Shown: positions 48,145 to 57,163 of the stretch, one piece after another
Layout of the letters: each line of letters opens with the position of its first letter
Numbering within the stretch: the stretch's first letter is position 1
NCBI RefSeq assembly: GCF_000499285.1
Contig: NZ_AWUN01000002.1
Coordinates: forward strand, 186,001-250,000
Length of the DNA stretch: 64,000 nucleotides
Reading direction: 5' to 3'
DNA from: Bifidobacterium sp. 7101
GTDB lineage: Bacteria; Actinomycetota; Actinomycetes; Actinomycetales; Bifidobacteriaceae
The notes under the pieces: generated by a model
The model's database searches: none
Seen by the model: the letters and a program-made list of their open reading frames with translations, nothing else
What the model was told of the DNA's origin: nothing
Program-made: the position numbers and the translations under genes

Positions 48145-51100
48145 TCACTGCCACCTCCCATGACCCTTAGACACCCGCCTGACCAAGCCGGAGAGAAGCG
48201 AGCCGGTCCCGACCGCCACTGCAACGATGGCCAGCGGAAGAGCCACTGCTGCCCCGGTTTTGGGCAGTGTTTCCCCAAGGGCGTTCCAATCGTCACTATT
48301 GGAACGGACGGCCCGATCCGAGCACAACAGATGGCCTTCGACCATCACGCCCCGAGAATCAGGCTGCAGAGAAGACTTGCCGGTATCTTCCCGTTCAGGA
48401 AGGGACGCCTCATCTTCTACCGGACAGGGCACCAGAGGACTGCCGATCACCCTGGCCCTGTCGGTGTGCCGACCTGATATGCCCGTCACCGTAGCATGCA
48501 CGTCCACTGACTGGCCAGGACGGAGCATAAGGGTTGACCAATTATCCGGATAGCGGATCCCGGTCACCCGTCCCTGACCCACGATTGTCTGATCTTCCAA
48601 ATGCAGTTGCCGTGCGGGGAAGATTGCTCCAGTCCCATCGCTGGGATCACGAGGAGAATCATTGGTGATCCGGAAGACAATGGGAACATCGTCATGAGTC
48701 TGGAGGGCCTGTTCCGGCTGGTCCCGATCACCCTTGGGCATACCGCCAGCCTGATCAAACTTCTCTATGTGCAGAGCCGGTGTCATATCGGGCGTTCTGG
48801 TCCAGACCGTGTTGGAGACCAGCGTCTTGTCCTGATAGAACTCAGTGAATCGGTTCTCATGATGTTCCACGTTCTTCAGACGCCTGCACTGCAGATAGGC
48901 CCTCCAACCGACCGGGCGGTCGCCTGAAGCGCTGACCAAGGCCAGATACCGCGGTGTAGCCTCCACTTTGACAAGACCTGCAGGGTCTGCGGTCATCGTA
49001 AACAAAGGACCGCCATGGACATCTGCGGGCATGTCTGAACCAGCCATGATCTGTCCATGATGAATCAGGATGCGTCCATTCTCGTAGAGATCCTGGGTTG
49101 CGTAGACGGCCCAATGGCCAGTGAACCGATCCACCGCTGGGTCCAACCGATCCTCAATCCGCCAGGTTTTCACCTGCGGATAGGCACGTCCGGCCGGCAG
49201 CAGACTGGAGTCCAGACGGTAGAGGAAGAGTCGGTCACGGTAGATACTGCCAGCATGAGCGCTTCCTCCACCCACGGCGACCACCACATCCTTGGCGGGA
49301 TTGAGCGGCTTGACCGGATTGGTGACCACGTTGGTCGCTTTGTGCAGGTCGTTGATGATCTGGGTCGCCTGGTTGCGAACCACGTGATCGGTTTTCGCAC
49401 GGATGACCGTGTAGGGCAAAACCAAATCGTAGGTGCGCCCCAGCAACCCTTGGTCAATAGACGGTTCCAGGAGGGGATTATGGCCTCGGGCAGCGGCATA
49501 GGCAGCCAGATCGGCAGGCTGGGGATCCCCTTTGAGGGTCACGCCTGTAGCCGGAACATAGGTATCCACGGTTTTGGCGAAGACCAGGACTGTACCGTTT
49601 TTTACCTGAATGTTGAAAGCCTTGGTGTAATCGCGGCCATCGGAACCCAGAACCTCGATGCCCTTGGGATCGATATCCAGGTGACGAGCGTCGTAGCCAT
49701 CCGTCATGCCCAACCGCCAGACCGGATAGGCGGTGTCTTTTCGGCGGGCGTCCAGACTGATCCGATAGACACCACGGTCGCCCACAAAAAGCACCTTGCC
49801 ATCGATGCTGATGCCTGGATCATGCGTGCTGACATCGCTCTTTGAAGGATGGAAGTCAGCCGGCGGATTGCTCACCTGGTTGGAGGGAGTCAGCGAGTTG
49901 TTCAGCGTCAGCACCCATTGATTGTCCACACGATGATCCGTTGGGGCCTTGGGATCAACCCTGCCCTCGAAGCGCAGGCGGATTCTGGGGTTGCCCCCGG
50001 CCCGCCACTGTCTGATACGGGCGGGATCGGTAATGGTCACTCGCAGGACATGATCCTTGTCCTTCCACTGTGTGGCATATCCGGTCTTGGCGATGACATC
50101 GCCGCTCTGCAGGTCAGTCACCTCAAGAGTCTGTTTGTCGGGCAAAAACCAGCGGTCATAGACATCCGTCAGGATGATTGATTCGACTGGGTAGGCCAGA
50201 TTGTCAGGCAGGCTGGGCTGGGTATCCAACTGATACTCCAGCCGCTGACCAGGAAAGACCACCTTGCCGTCAACACTGGCCTGCTCCCCGCCCTGACCGG
50301 CCTCCGAAATGACATCCTTGCGCACCGGAGGCAGATACCCGCAGATGCCTGGCTTGTTGGTCTGTACACTCTGCCTGTTGACAGTTTGGGAGCCTGAGTT
50401 GGTCAGGGCCTCGCCCTGGTTTCCATGGCCGTCTGGCGCTTTGCAGAAGGTCAGCTCCTGGTCGGGTGTTCTGCCCAGATCCTTGCGAACCTGGGCCGCG
50501 CCACCGCCGTTGGCGAATCGGACCGTGAAGGGAACCAGCATGGTGACCTGCATAGGGTCCTCCATCCCCTTGAGACCGCTCAACCATCCGCTCTTGGCCT
50601 GGGCCCGCGCGCGAGTGCCTGTCACGCTGATCTCAAAACGGTCGGTCACATCCCTGCCTTTGGTCACGATGTCTCCGACGCTGCTGCGGTGGTAGTGCCC
50701 GTCTGCATCCGCCTTGGCCTTGGACACAAAAATGCGGATAGCCCCAGCCCCATCCTGATCAACCAGATAGTCGGCAGCGCTCCAGTCGTCAGTCAAGGCG
50801 AAAACCTTAGGGGCTTCAATCAAATGGGCTTCGACAGTAGCGTTGACCACCGATCCCACCCGGTCGCCGTCCAAAAAGGCATGTCCATCAGCACCAGTCC
50901 CGTTACTCCATTGGGGGTCTATTACGCTCTTCCACGCCCCCGTGGCAGTGTCTCGTAGAATCCAGGATTTGTCCGGCCTGGGCTTCCAGGTGGGCGTACG
51001 ACGCTCGGGAGTCGACTGGTCAACCTGCCGGGCAGCGCCCTTCCAGCGGATTCCTCCCTGGTCCAGGATCACCCCGGTCTCCGGCCGGTCGACAGTCACA

Positions 51101-52050
51101 TCCAGCTGCCATGCCCAGCGGTGTTCCTCCGGCAGGGTCCCGCCCTTCCAGGTGGCTGTGGCCCGGTCACCAGGCGGCCTGGCCCCTTCGGCGGTGTTGA
51201 AAACGAATTGGTCGGTCAGGTCTTCGCCGCTGGTCTGGTCTCTGACATGCTGACCACTGACACGGTACTGCTTGCCCTGAGGGTTGAAGACATCGGTAAA
51301 TGTCAGTTCGCGACCGCCACGACCGGTTCCAGTAACGATATGGGTGCGATTGGTCATTCCATCCGCGCTGGTGCCCCAATCCACTTGCTTATCGGGCGGA
51401 CCCGGCGGCAGATCGGCCGGCTTGGGCTCGTAGTCGTTGAGCATGATCACCACCAGGGAGATGCCTTTTTCGTCACCTGCATACTCTTCAGCGAATTTGT
51501 CTAGATTGTCGTTGGACTGATCCCAGAAGGAGTCGCTGGTCCGATAGGTCACCCCACGGTTGCTGAAGGTGCTGTTGGCCACCTGGCTACGCCAGTTATC
51601 CATCCAAAGCTTGTGAATAGCCACGGAGATCCCGTCAAAGATACGTTGGGATCCACGGTAGCCGGCAACCACGCCCACGCCGGTCACCCGGCAGTGGCCC
51701 TGTCCGGACTGGTCGGCATGGGCCTCGTTAAAGCGCGCCTGGCAATTGCCGTTGGCCTCATCCAGAGCCTGTCGCTTGACCCGGGCCGTAGTGGCATTGC
51801 CTCCATCCACCACGCCCATCTGGGAGAACGCCCTGTCTACGCTGCCTATCTCATAGCCACCAAAAGCCCCCTGGTCATCATCCTTGTAGGCCCAACCCTG
51901 CCAGAGCCGGACCTTTTGGCCGCCGGGGGGCACTGGTCTGCCACCGGCATGACCTGATCCTCCGCCAGCCATGGCCGGGGCCGCCGGACCGGCAAGGGTC
52001 GCCAGGGCAGCCAGAGCCGCCAAGAGGCCGATCCATCTATGCTTGTTCAT
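48145..52050 (-). CDS. LPXTG-anchored surface adhesin with repeated isopeptide-type domains
   Basis: 1,301 residues from ATG 52050 (GAGG six bases upstream). Signal peptide KHRWIGLLAALAALATLAGP ending near AMA. The C-terminal sorting signal LPKTG (about 1262-1266) is followed by a hydrophobic stretch and RRVSKGHGRWQ, so sortase should attach it to peptidoglycan. The middle and C-terminal parts contain at least three related modules of about 160 residues, marked by VDGKVVFPGQRLEYQLDT, SIDGKVLFVGDRGVYRISLD and YRDRLFLYRLDSSLLPAGRA, each followed by a tD-x-yD motif. They resemble the C-terminal domains of antigen I/II adhesins, which carry Lys-Asn isopeptide bonds. The N-terminal 350 residues form a separate head domain. 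The ligand is unknown. It converges with GH115 (51 bases). Confidence 0.85.
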   Translation of the reverse strand: MNKHRWIGLLAALAALATLAGPAAPAMAGGGSGHAGGRPVPPGGQKVRLWQGWAYKDDDQGAFGGYEIGSVDRAFSQMGVVDGGNATTARVKRQALDEANGNCQARFNEAHADQSGQGHCRVTGVGVVAGYRGSQRIFDGISVAIHKLWMDNWRSQVANSTFSNRGVTYRTSDSFWDQSNDNLDKFAEEYAGDEKGISLVVIMLNDYEPKPADLPPGPPDKQVDWGTSADGMTNRTHIVTGTGRGGRELTFTDVFNPQGKQYRVSGQHVRDQTSGEDLTDQFVFNTAEGARPPGDRATATWKGGTLPEEHRWAWQLDVTVDRPETGVILDQGGIRWKGAARQVDQSTPERRTPTWKPRPDKSWILRDTATGAWKSVIDPQWSNGTGADGHAFLDGDRVGSVVNATVEAHLIEAPKVFALTDDWSAADYLVDQDGAGAIRIFVSKAKADADGHYHRSSVGDIVTKGRDVTDRFEISVTGTRARAQAKSGWLSGLKGMEDPMQVTMLVPFTVRFANGGGAAQVRKDLGRTPDQELTFCKAPDGHGNQGEALTNSGSQTVNRQSVQTNKPGICGYLPPVRKDVISEAGQGGEQASVDGKVVFPGQRLEYQLDTQPSLPDNLAYPVESIILTDVYDRWFLPDKQTLEVTDLQSGDVIAKTGYATQWKDKDHVLRVTITDPARIRQWRAGGNPRIRLRFEGRVDPKAPTDHRVDNQWVLTLNNSLTPSNQVSNPPADFHPSKSDVSTHDPGISIDGKVLFVGDRGVYRISLDARRKDTAYPVWRLGMTDGYDARHLDIDPKGIEVLGSDGRDYTKAFNIQVKNGTVLVFAKTVDTYVPATGVTLKGDPQPADLAAYAAARGHNPLLEPSIDQGLLGRTYDLVLPYTVIRAKTDHVVRNQATQIINDLHKATNVVTNPVKPLNPAKDVVVAVGGGSAHAGSIYRDRLFLYRLDSSLLPAGRAYPQVKTWRIEDRLDPAVDRFTGHWAVYATQDLYENGRILIHHGQIMAGSDMPADVHGGPLFTMTADPAGLVKVEATPRYLALVSASGDRPVGWRAYLQCRRLKNVEHHENRFTEFYQDKTLVSNTVWTRTPDMTPALHIEKFDQAGGMPKGDRDQPEQALQTHDDVPIVFRITNDSPRDPSDGTGAIFPARQLHLEDQTIVGQGRVTGIRYPDNWSTLMLRPGQSVDVHATVTGISGRHTDRARVIGSPLVPCPVEDEASLPEREDTGKSSLQPDSRGVMVEGHLLCSDRAVRSNSDDWNALGETLPKTGAAVALPLAIVAVAVGTGSLLSGLVRRVSKGHGRWQ

Positions 52051-52207
52051 ACTCGTCCTCACTCTTCGCCCGCCCCATGCCTTGAGTATGAGCGGCCGCT
52101 GGGCATATAGGTGCGTGAGCGGGAGACTGTGGTCGAATGTGCCGCGGGACGGTTATGCTGTGTATGAGACATACCTATGCCGTCCAGACCGAAAAGGAGA
52201 CAGGACA

Positions 52208-52699
52208 ATGGCAGAGACATTCGACGTATTGGTCGAGATCCCCCGGGGCTCCCGCAACAAGTACGAGATGGACCACGACAGCGGCCATATCAGGCTGGAC
52301 CGCACCCTCTTCACCTCCATGGGCTACCCCGATGACTACGGCTACATCGACGGCACCCTGGGCGAGGACGGGGATCCCTTGGATGCCCTGGTCATGATTC
52401 CCGACTCGGTCTTCCCGGGCTGCATCGTTGAATGCCGCGCCGTAGGCCTCTACCACATGGTCGACGAGGCCGGCGGGGATGACAAGGTCCTCTGCGTGCC
52501 CGCCGACGTCCGCTTCGATGGCATCAAGGACATCGACGATGTCTCCGATTTCCACAAGCAGGAGATCAAGCACTTCTTCGAGCAGTACAAGGCTCTGGAA
52601 CCGGGCAAGGAGGTCATGCCCGGCGATTACTGGACCAACGCCGAGGCCGCCGAGACCCAGATCAAGGCTGCACGCGAGCGCCTGGCCGCCCAGCACTGA
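52208..52699 (+). CDS. ppa: Inorganic pyrophosphatase (family I)
   Basis: 163 residues, soluble Mg-dependent enzyme hydrolysing PPi to phosphate. Seen: VEIPRGSRNKYEMDHDSG, MGYPDDYGYIDGTLGEDG and DPLDALVMIPDSVFPG; the signature D-G-D-P-L-D with its metal-binding Asp residues is complete. ATG 52208 has AAGGAG eight bases upstream. Monocistronic with its own terminator. The frame is open upstream of this start but that part does not match the family. Confidence 0.97.
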   Translation: MAETFDVLVEIPRGSRNKYEMDHDSGHIRLDRTLFTSMGYPDDYGYIDGTLGEDGDPLDALVMIPDSVFPGCIVECRAVGLYHMVDEAGGDDKVLCVPADVRFDGIKDIDDVSDFHKQEIKHFFEQYKALEPGKEVMPGDYWTNAEAAETQIKAARERLAAQH

Positions 52700-52729
52700 C
52701 CACTCAAGGCTGGTCAGCAGTCATAACCA

Positions 52730-52769
52730 CCCCGGCAAGGGCCCAACAGACAGCCCGAACCGGGGTTTT
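52730..52769 (+). terminator. Rho-independent terminator of ppa
   Basis: CCCCGG (52730-52735) pairs with CCGGGG (52760-52765), followed by TTTT; it lies 30 bases after the ppa stop. The 24-base loop can form a further short pairing. Confidence 0.75.
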
Positions 52770-52849
52770 GCATGCCTAAATCCTCCCAAATTGCGTCTGC
52801 CCGTCTACGATTACGAATTGCGGGTGCGCGCGCAAGGGCAGGAGCGGCT

Positions 52850-53296
52850 ATGACTTTCTATACGTACCAATACCTCAAGGGCGGGCAGACCAATTGGACC
52901 ATGATCAGGATCATCGTGGTCGTCGTTCTGGCCCTGGCCTTCCTCTTCTTCCTGTTTATGTACTCCCGCCATCGCTGGAACCATAAGTACAAGGATCTGT
53001 CCATCATCCTGGCCACCCTGCTCCTCTTGGCTGCAGCCATCCAGTACAGCGACTACACCAATCTGCGCACGGCCAGTCTGCAGAGCGGCCAGCTGACCAC
53101 GGTCATCGACAAGTCGGCAGCCAAGCTCAAGGTCAATCCTGAGCAGATCAGCATCAACGACACCTCGCGCAACAACGACATGATCATCAAGACCCCCAAA
53201 GGCTACTACACCCTGGTATTCAACAGCTCCGGCTCAGAGTTCCTGCTGCAGCGCGCAGACCTGTACCACCCAGACATCACCGTGATCGGAGAGTGA
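52850..53296 (+). CDS. DUF3290 family membrane protein
   Basis: 148 residues. Two transmembrane helices (about 19-42, MIRIIVVVVLALAFLFFLFM, and 53-68, IILATLLLLAAAIQY), then a small extracytoplasmic/soluble domain with DTSRNNDMIIKTPKGYYTLV. The protein matches DUF3290, which in other bacteria is found next to DUF421 genes, as here (3 bases between stop and start). ATG 52850 has AGGAG seven bases upstream. The function is unknown. Confidence 0.82.
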   Translation: MTFYTYQYLKGGQTNWTMIRIIVVVVLALAFLFFLFMYSRHRWNHKYKDLSIILATLLLLAAAIQYSDYTNLRTASLQSGQLTTVIDKSAAKLKVNPEQISINDTSRNNDMIIKTPKGYYTLVFNSSGSEFLLQRADLYHPDITVIGE

Positions 53297-53299
53297 CCC

Positions 53300-53944
53300 A
53301 TGGATATCAATTTCTACGTCAACGTGGCCCTGAAGCTGATCGTCGGGCTTCTCTTCATCACCCTGCTCATCAATGTGACCGGCAAGGGGAACCTGGCGCC
53401 CACCTCGCCCATGGACCAGCTGCAGAACTACGTCCTGGGCGGCATCATCGGCGGGGTCATCTACAGCGACAGCATCTCCATGGCCCAGTACATTGTCATC
53501 CTGCTGATATGGGCGGCGCTGATTCTCATCACCCGGTACGCCAAGACCCACATCCACGCGGTGGGCAAGTACATCGACGGCGAACCGGTCACCATCATCA
53601 AGAACGGCAAGCTGCTGGTCCAGAACTGCCTCAAGGTCAACCTGACGGCCAAGGAGGTGGACTTCAAGCTGCGCACCAAGGGCATCAATGACATCCGCGA
53701 CGTCAAGCGGGGCATCGTTGAGCAGAACGGCGGCCTGACCATCATCTCCGAGGGCGACAAGGACGTGCGCTACCCGGTGGTCATGGACGGGCGGGTCAAT
53801 CCCGACGTTCTTGACACCATGGGACGGGACGAGGACTGGCTCGACGAGCAGCTGGCCAAGCAGGGCATACACAAGGTCAGCGATGTGTACATGGCCCGAT
53901 ACCAGAATGGCGAGTTCTACGCCGTCACCTACCAGGACCAGTAG
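53300..53944 (+). CDS. DUF421 family (YetF-like) membrane protein
   Basis: 214 residues. About three transmembrane helices in the first 85 residues (including LIVGLLFITLLINVTGK and YIVILLIWAALILITRYAK), followed by the conserved DUF421 cytosolic or surface domain: KYIDGEPVTIIKNGKLLVQN and LTAKEVDFKLRTKGINDI. Relatives in Bacillus (YetF, YdfS, YrbG) are spore- or envelope-related, with no known enzymatic role. Translationally linked to the DUF3290 gene; the two probably form one membrane complex. Confidence 0.88.
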   Translation: MDINFYVNVALKLIVGLLFITLLINVTGKGNLAPTSPMDQLQNYVLGGIIGGVIYSDSISMAQYIVILLIWAALILITRYAKTHIHAVGKYIDGEPVTIIKNGKLLVQNCLKVNLTAKEVDFKLRTKGINDIRDVKRGIVEQNGGLTIISEGDKDVRYPVVMDGRVNPDVLDTMGRDEDWLDEQLAKQGIHKVSDVYMARYQNGEFYAVTYQDQ

Positions 53945-54022
53945 CGCGCTATAGACGCGATCTGAAGCATCCTGTCGGTAACCAAGGCTCATTGAGCAGG
54001 GTCATCCGGCTTCATGTCATGC

Positions 54023-54051
54023 TTGATTGTTCCAGCGCTGACAGGTAAAAT
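54023..54051 (+). promoter_or_regulatory. Promoter of mntP
   Basis: TTGATT (54023-54028) and TAAAAT (54046-54051) with exactly 17 bases between them. The expected start of transcription is near 54058, giving a leader of about 155 bases. Confidence 0.6.
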
Positions 54052-54057
54052 CTATGT

Positions 54058-54213
54058 CCATATTGTTTTGGCGTAGCATGTGAACGGCATTCAACGAATT
54101 CAAAGCCGACTCCAATCGGCAGTTCCGCGCTCGACGCTCCCGAGGCGTAGGCGGGTTTGAGGAGACCTGGTCGAGGCCCATCCCAGCGGGGATGAACCCT
54201 TTCGAGGAATGCC
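54058..54213 (+). ncRNA. Structured 5' leader of mntP, candidate metal-sensing riboswitch
   Basis: A closing stem ACGGCATTC (54084-54092) with GAATGCCGT (54207-54215) encloses several hairpins: GCCGA/TCGGC (54105-54109 with 54116-54120); CCGC/GCGG (54125-54128 with 54151-54154) stacked on ACGC/GCGT (54134-54137 with 54145-54148); CATCCC/GGGATG (54179-54184 with 54189-54194). The 3' side of the closing stem covers the bases between ribosome-binding site and GTG and part of the GTG itself, so the fold would block translation. Genes for MntP are commonly under yybP-ykoY manganese riboswitches. I did not find that consensus here, so it may be a divergent member or a different class. Confidence 0.6.
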
Positions 54214-54777
54214 GTGTTCTTGAGATTGTTGTTTATCGCTTTAGGTGTATCTTCTGACGCTTTTGCCGTCTCCATCAGCAAAGGACTGTCCGTGGACCGG
54301 CTGCGGGCCCGCCATCATTGGCTGGTCGGACTTTGGTTCGGCGGATTCCAGACTCTGCTGCCCCTGCTGGGCTACTTCACCGCCTCCATGCTGCAGGACT
54401 CCCTGGCCGCCGTGGATCACTGGATTATCTTCGGCATCCTTTCAGTCATCGGGGTCAACATGATCCGCGAGGGCGTCTATGGCGAGGAAGAAGGAGCGAG
54501 GGGCGAGGAGGGCTTCTCCTGGCGTCAGATGCTCCCTGCAGCCATCGCCACCAGCATCGACTCATTCGGCGTGGGCGCAGGCCTGGCCCTGCTGGGCATC
54601 AACATCTGGCTGTCCGCACTGGTCATCGGGCTGGTGACGGCGGCAGCCTCCATTCTGGGACTGCGCATCGGATACGCGGTCGGGTCCCGCTGGCGCAAGC
54701 CTGCCAGAATCGCCGGCGGCATCATTCTGATCGTCATGGGCATCCAGATCCTTTTGGATCACCTGATGAATGCCTGA
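54214..54777 (+). CDS. mntP: MntP family manganese efflux pump
   Basis: 187 residues with six transmembrane helices, the MntP (YebN) size. Seen: the repeated acidic motifs LGVSSDAFAVSISKGL in helix 1 and ATSIDSFGVGAGLALLG in the second half, carrying the Asp residues that bind Mn in this family. Start GTG 54214 with GAGG six bases upstream; the start region is part of the leader's closing stem. Expected to export Mn(II) when it is in excess. Converges with the downstream membrane-protein gene, one base between them. Confidence 0.93.
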   Translation: MFLRLLFIALGVSSDAFAVSISKGLSVDRLRARHHWLVGLWFGGFQTLLPLLGYFTASMLQDSLAAVDHWIIFGILSVIGVNMIREGVYGEEEGARGEEGFSWRQMLPAAIATSIDSFGVGAGLALLGINIWLSALVIGLVTAAASILGLRIGYAVGSRWRKPARIAGGIILIVMGIQILLDHLMNA

Positions 54778-54778
54778 C

Positions 54779-55441
54779 TCAGAACGTCGTCTGCAAGACC
54801 ATAGCGGCCAGAACCACGATGGATCCGGCCAGAAGAACCGACATCAGCGCCAGACCAACGGCTCCACGCCGATCAGCTGCCTCCTGGGCCCAACGGTAAC
54901 CCGAGGTCATGAGCCCGACCAGCAGCAGCAAGGCCACAAGCACCACCAGAATCGGCATCAGGTCAGGATGCAAGCCTCTGACCAGCTCCGGCAGAAAGAC
55001 CCACCCTGAGGCGGCCACAGCGGTCACCCCGCCCATGGCGGTTGCAGAAATGCCACGGATAACCATCCGCCGATCCCGACGCAGCATCTGACGAACAAAC
55101 ATAAATACAGCCAGAAGTGCCAGCAGGAATGCCGCAGCCGACAGCCAGGCCCAGAGGGCACCAGGCCCTTGCACGACCAGGGACGGCACCAGAGCGACCA
55201 AGGCCAGCAGACCAGACACGGCTCGGTCAGGACCGGGTCGGATGCCTCGGCCCACCAGGGGCCAAGAGACCAGCATGGCTGAGGCCAGCACCAGAACCAG
55301 AACGGCCTGCACCCATCGAGCGACCCGGGGCTCGGCCAGCAAGCCCGCCGCCACGCCCGGCAGAATCAGGGCCGCCAGGGCCAGCAACTGAGTCAGGGCG
55401 GGCGCGCGCCCATCCCGGGTTTCTTTTACGGTCTGCGCCAT
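54779..55441 (-). CDS. Integral membrane protein of unknown function
   Basis: 220 residues. Six or so hydrophobic segments: LLALAALILPGVAAGLL, AVLVLVLASAMLVSW, GLLALVALVPSLVVQG, AWLSAAAFLLALLAVFMFV, LMPILVVLVALLLLVGLM, ALMSVLLAGSIVVLAAMVL. Short loops rich in Arg. ATG 55441 was chosen because AGGAGG lies five bases upstream. No recognised family. It is divergent from the GlnR-like regulator, but no functional link can be shown. Confidence 0.75.
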   Translation of the reverse strand: MAQTVKETRDGRAPALTQLLALAALILPGVAAGLLAEPRVARWVQAVLVLVLASAMLVSWPLVGRGIRPGPDRAVSGLLALVALVPSLVVQGPGALWAWLSAAAFLLALLAVFMFVRQMLRRDRRMVIRGISATAMGGVTAVAASGWVFLPELVRGLHPDLMPILVVLVALLLLVGLMTSGYRWAQEAADRRGAVGLALMSVLLAGSIVVLAAMVLQTTF

Positions 55442-55604
55442 GGGTCCTCCTGCCTGTCCCCGTCGGGGAGCCATACGTCACATCCTAGGGCAAGGCCATC
55501 CTGTGAACTCGGAGCCCCTGTGACGGGCCGATTGTACAATGATGACGACTGTTCAACGAATCCACCCCCGCTATGGACGAACGGACAGGGAAGAAGGTAC
55601 CCCC

Positions 55605-56444
55605 GTGACGGATCTGACCTTGATGACCTGCGCCGAGGACCCGGCATCGGTTCTGCCAGCCTTGGCCCTGCTCTCCCATCGAGTGCGCGTCCTGCCCCTG
55701 GATGCCGCCTCCCTGGTAAGAATGCCCGAGGACACCGTGCTGCTGATCGATGCCAGCGACGACCTGGCCGAAGCCAAGACCCTCTGCAGCCTGACCCGGG
55801 CCTCGGGCCTGTCCACGCCTATCATCCTGATTCTGAGCGAGGGCGGCTTCACCGTGGTCAATGCCGGCTGGGGCGTGGCCGATGTCATCATTCAGTCCGC
55901 ATCACCTGCCGAGGTCGAAGCCCGGCTGCGTCTGGTCTGCCAGCGTGTGACACCGACACGCAAGCCTGATGTCCAGCCGGAAGAGGTGGAAGACCAAGTC
56001 CCCACCGGTCAGGTCCGCTCGGGCGATCTGGTTGTGGACACCGAGAGCTACACGGCCCGAATCCACGGCCGTCCCATAAACCTGGCCTACAAGGAGTTCG
56101 AGCTGCTCAAATACCTGGTCCAGCATCCCGGCAGGGTCTTCACCAGAGCCCAGCTCCTCCAGGAGGTCTGGGGTTATGACTACTACGGCGGCACCAGAAC
56201 GGTGGATGTGCACGTGCGGCGTCTCAGGGCCAAGCTGGGCAGCGAGTACGAGCACCTAATCGGCACGGTCCGCAATGTTGGCTACAGGTTCGACCCACCC
56301 TCCTCGGCAAGGACGACCTCAGTGCCCAAACCGGAGCCGGAGGCCGGGACCAACCCAGACCCAGCCGAGCAACACGAGCAACAGGACAGCCAGTCAGAAC
56401 AACCCCAGGATTCCAAAAAGAAGAAAACCGATCATAGTGACTGA
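55605..56444 (+). CDS. GlnR-like OmpR-type winged-helix regulator
   Basis: 279 residues. The N-terminal domain (about 1-120, VTDLTLMTCAEDPASVLPAL ... VVNAGWGVADVIIQSASPAE) has a receiver-like fold, but the acidic phosphorylation pocket is incomplete, as in GlnR-type atypical response regulators. The C-terminal winged helix (about 145-230) is canonical: INLAYKEFELLKYLVQHPGR, FTRAQLLQEVWGYDYYGG, VDVHVRRLRAKLG and GTVRNVGYRF. No adjacent kinase gene. A Gln/Ser/Pro/Asp-rich tail of about 45 residues follows. The start GTG 55605 has GAAGG seven bases upstream. Nitrogen-related control is inference from the family. Confidence 0.85.
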   Translation: MTDLTLMTCAEDPASVLPALALLSHRVRVLPLDAASLVRMPEDTVLLIDASDDLAEAKTLCSLTRASGLSTPIILILSEGGFTVVNAGWGVADVIIQSASPAEVEARLRLVCQRVTPTRKPDVQPEEVEDQVPTGQVRSGDLVVDTESYTARIHGRPINLAYKEFELLKYLVQHPGRVFTRAQLLQEVWGYDYYGGTRTVDVHVRRLRAKLGSEYEHLIGTVRNVGYRFDPPSSARTTSVPKPEPEAGTNPDPAEQHEQQDSQSEQPQDSKKKKTDHSD

Positions 56445-57153
56445 TGCATCATCAAACCGAAAGCACCCCCAGGGTAGGGAGAGCAAGGCCCGACGCCTGG
56501 CCCGCATGCACGAGGAGTACCGCATCCTCTGCCAGGTCTTTCCCGAGGCGGTCTGCGCCCTGCACTTCCGCAACCCCTTCGAACTGCTGGTGGCCACGGT
56601 CCTGAGCGCCCAGACCACCGACAAGCGGGTCAATTCGGTGACCCCCGAACTCTTCGAGCGCTACCCCGACCCCGAATCAATGGCCCAGGCGCAGCCTGCC
56701 GAACTGGAGTCCATCATCCACCCGGTGGGCTTCTACCATGCCAAGGCCCGACACCTCCTGGGGCTGTCCCTGATGCTGACCGAGGACTACGGGGGCAAGG
56801 TCCCCCAGACCATGGAGGAACTGACCAGCCTGCCCGGCGTGGGGCGCAAGACCGCCAACGTGGTCCTGGGCAATGCCTTCAACATCCCCGGATTCCCGGT
56901 GGACACCCACGTCACCCGGGTCACCGGCCGTCTGCGCTGGCGGACCGACTGGCGCAGCACCCACCCCGATCCGGTGAAGATCGAGCATGAGATCTGTGAC
57001 TGCTTCCCGCCCGAGGACTGGACCAATCTGTCGCACAGGCTGATTCTGCACGGCCGGGCCACCTGCCACGCCCGCAAGCCCGACTGCCTCCACTGCCCCT
57101 TGGCTGAAACATGTCCCAGCGCCGAACTCCTGGCAGGACCAGCCTCTCGGTAG
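56437..57153 (+). CDS. nth: Endonuclease III (DNA glycosylase/AP lyase)
   Basis: 238 residues from GTG 56437, which overlaps the end of the upstream regulator gene by 8 bases. Helix-hairpin-helix LTSLPGVGRKTANVVLG contains the catalytic Lys; the catalytic Asp lies in PGFPVDTHVTRV. The 4Fe-4S cluster ligands follow the C-x6-C-x2-C-x5-C spacing in CHARKPDCLHCPLAETC. It removes oxidised pyrimidines. ATG at the MHEEYRIL position, 25 codons in, is an alternative start. Confidence 0.95.
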   Translation: MTDASSNRKHPQGRESKARRLARMHEEYRILCQVFPEAVCALHFRNPFELLVATVLSAQTTDKRVNSVTPELFERYPDPESMAQAQPAELESIIHPVGFYHAKARHLLGLSLMLTEDYGGKVPQTMEELTSLPGVGRKTANVVLGNAFNIPGFPVDTHVTRVTGRLRWRTDWRSTHPDPVKIEHEICDCFPPEDWTNLSHRLILHGRATCHARKPDCLHCPLAETCPSAELLAGPASR

Positions 57154-57163
57154 AATCAAAACC

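Noticed and set aside
54170-54200. Sequence resembling a type I-E CRISPR repeat (CATCCC-AGCG-GGGATG followed by AACCC)
   Set aside because: Only one copy, no spacers and no cas genes; it fits better as a hairpin of the mntP leader.
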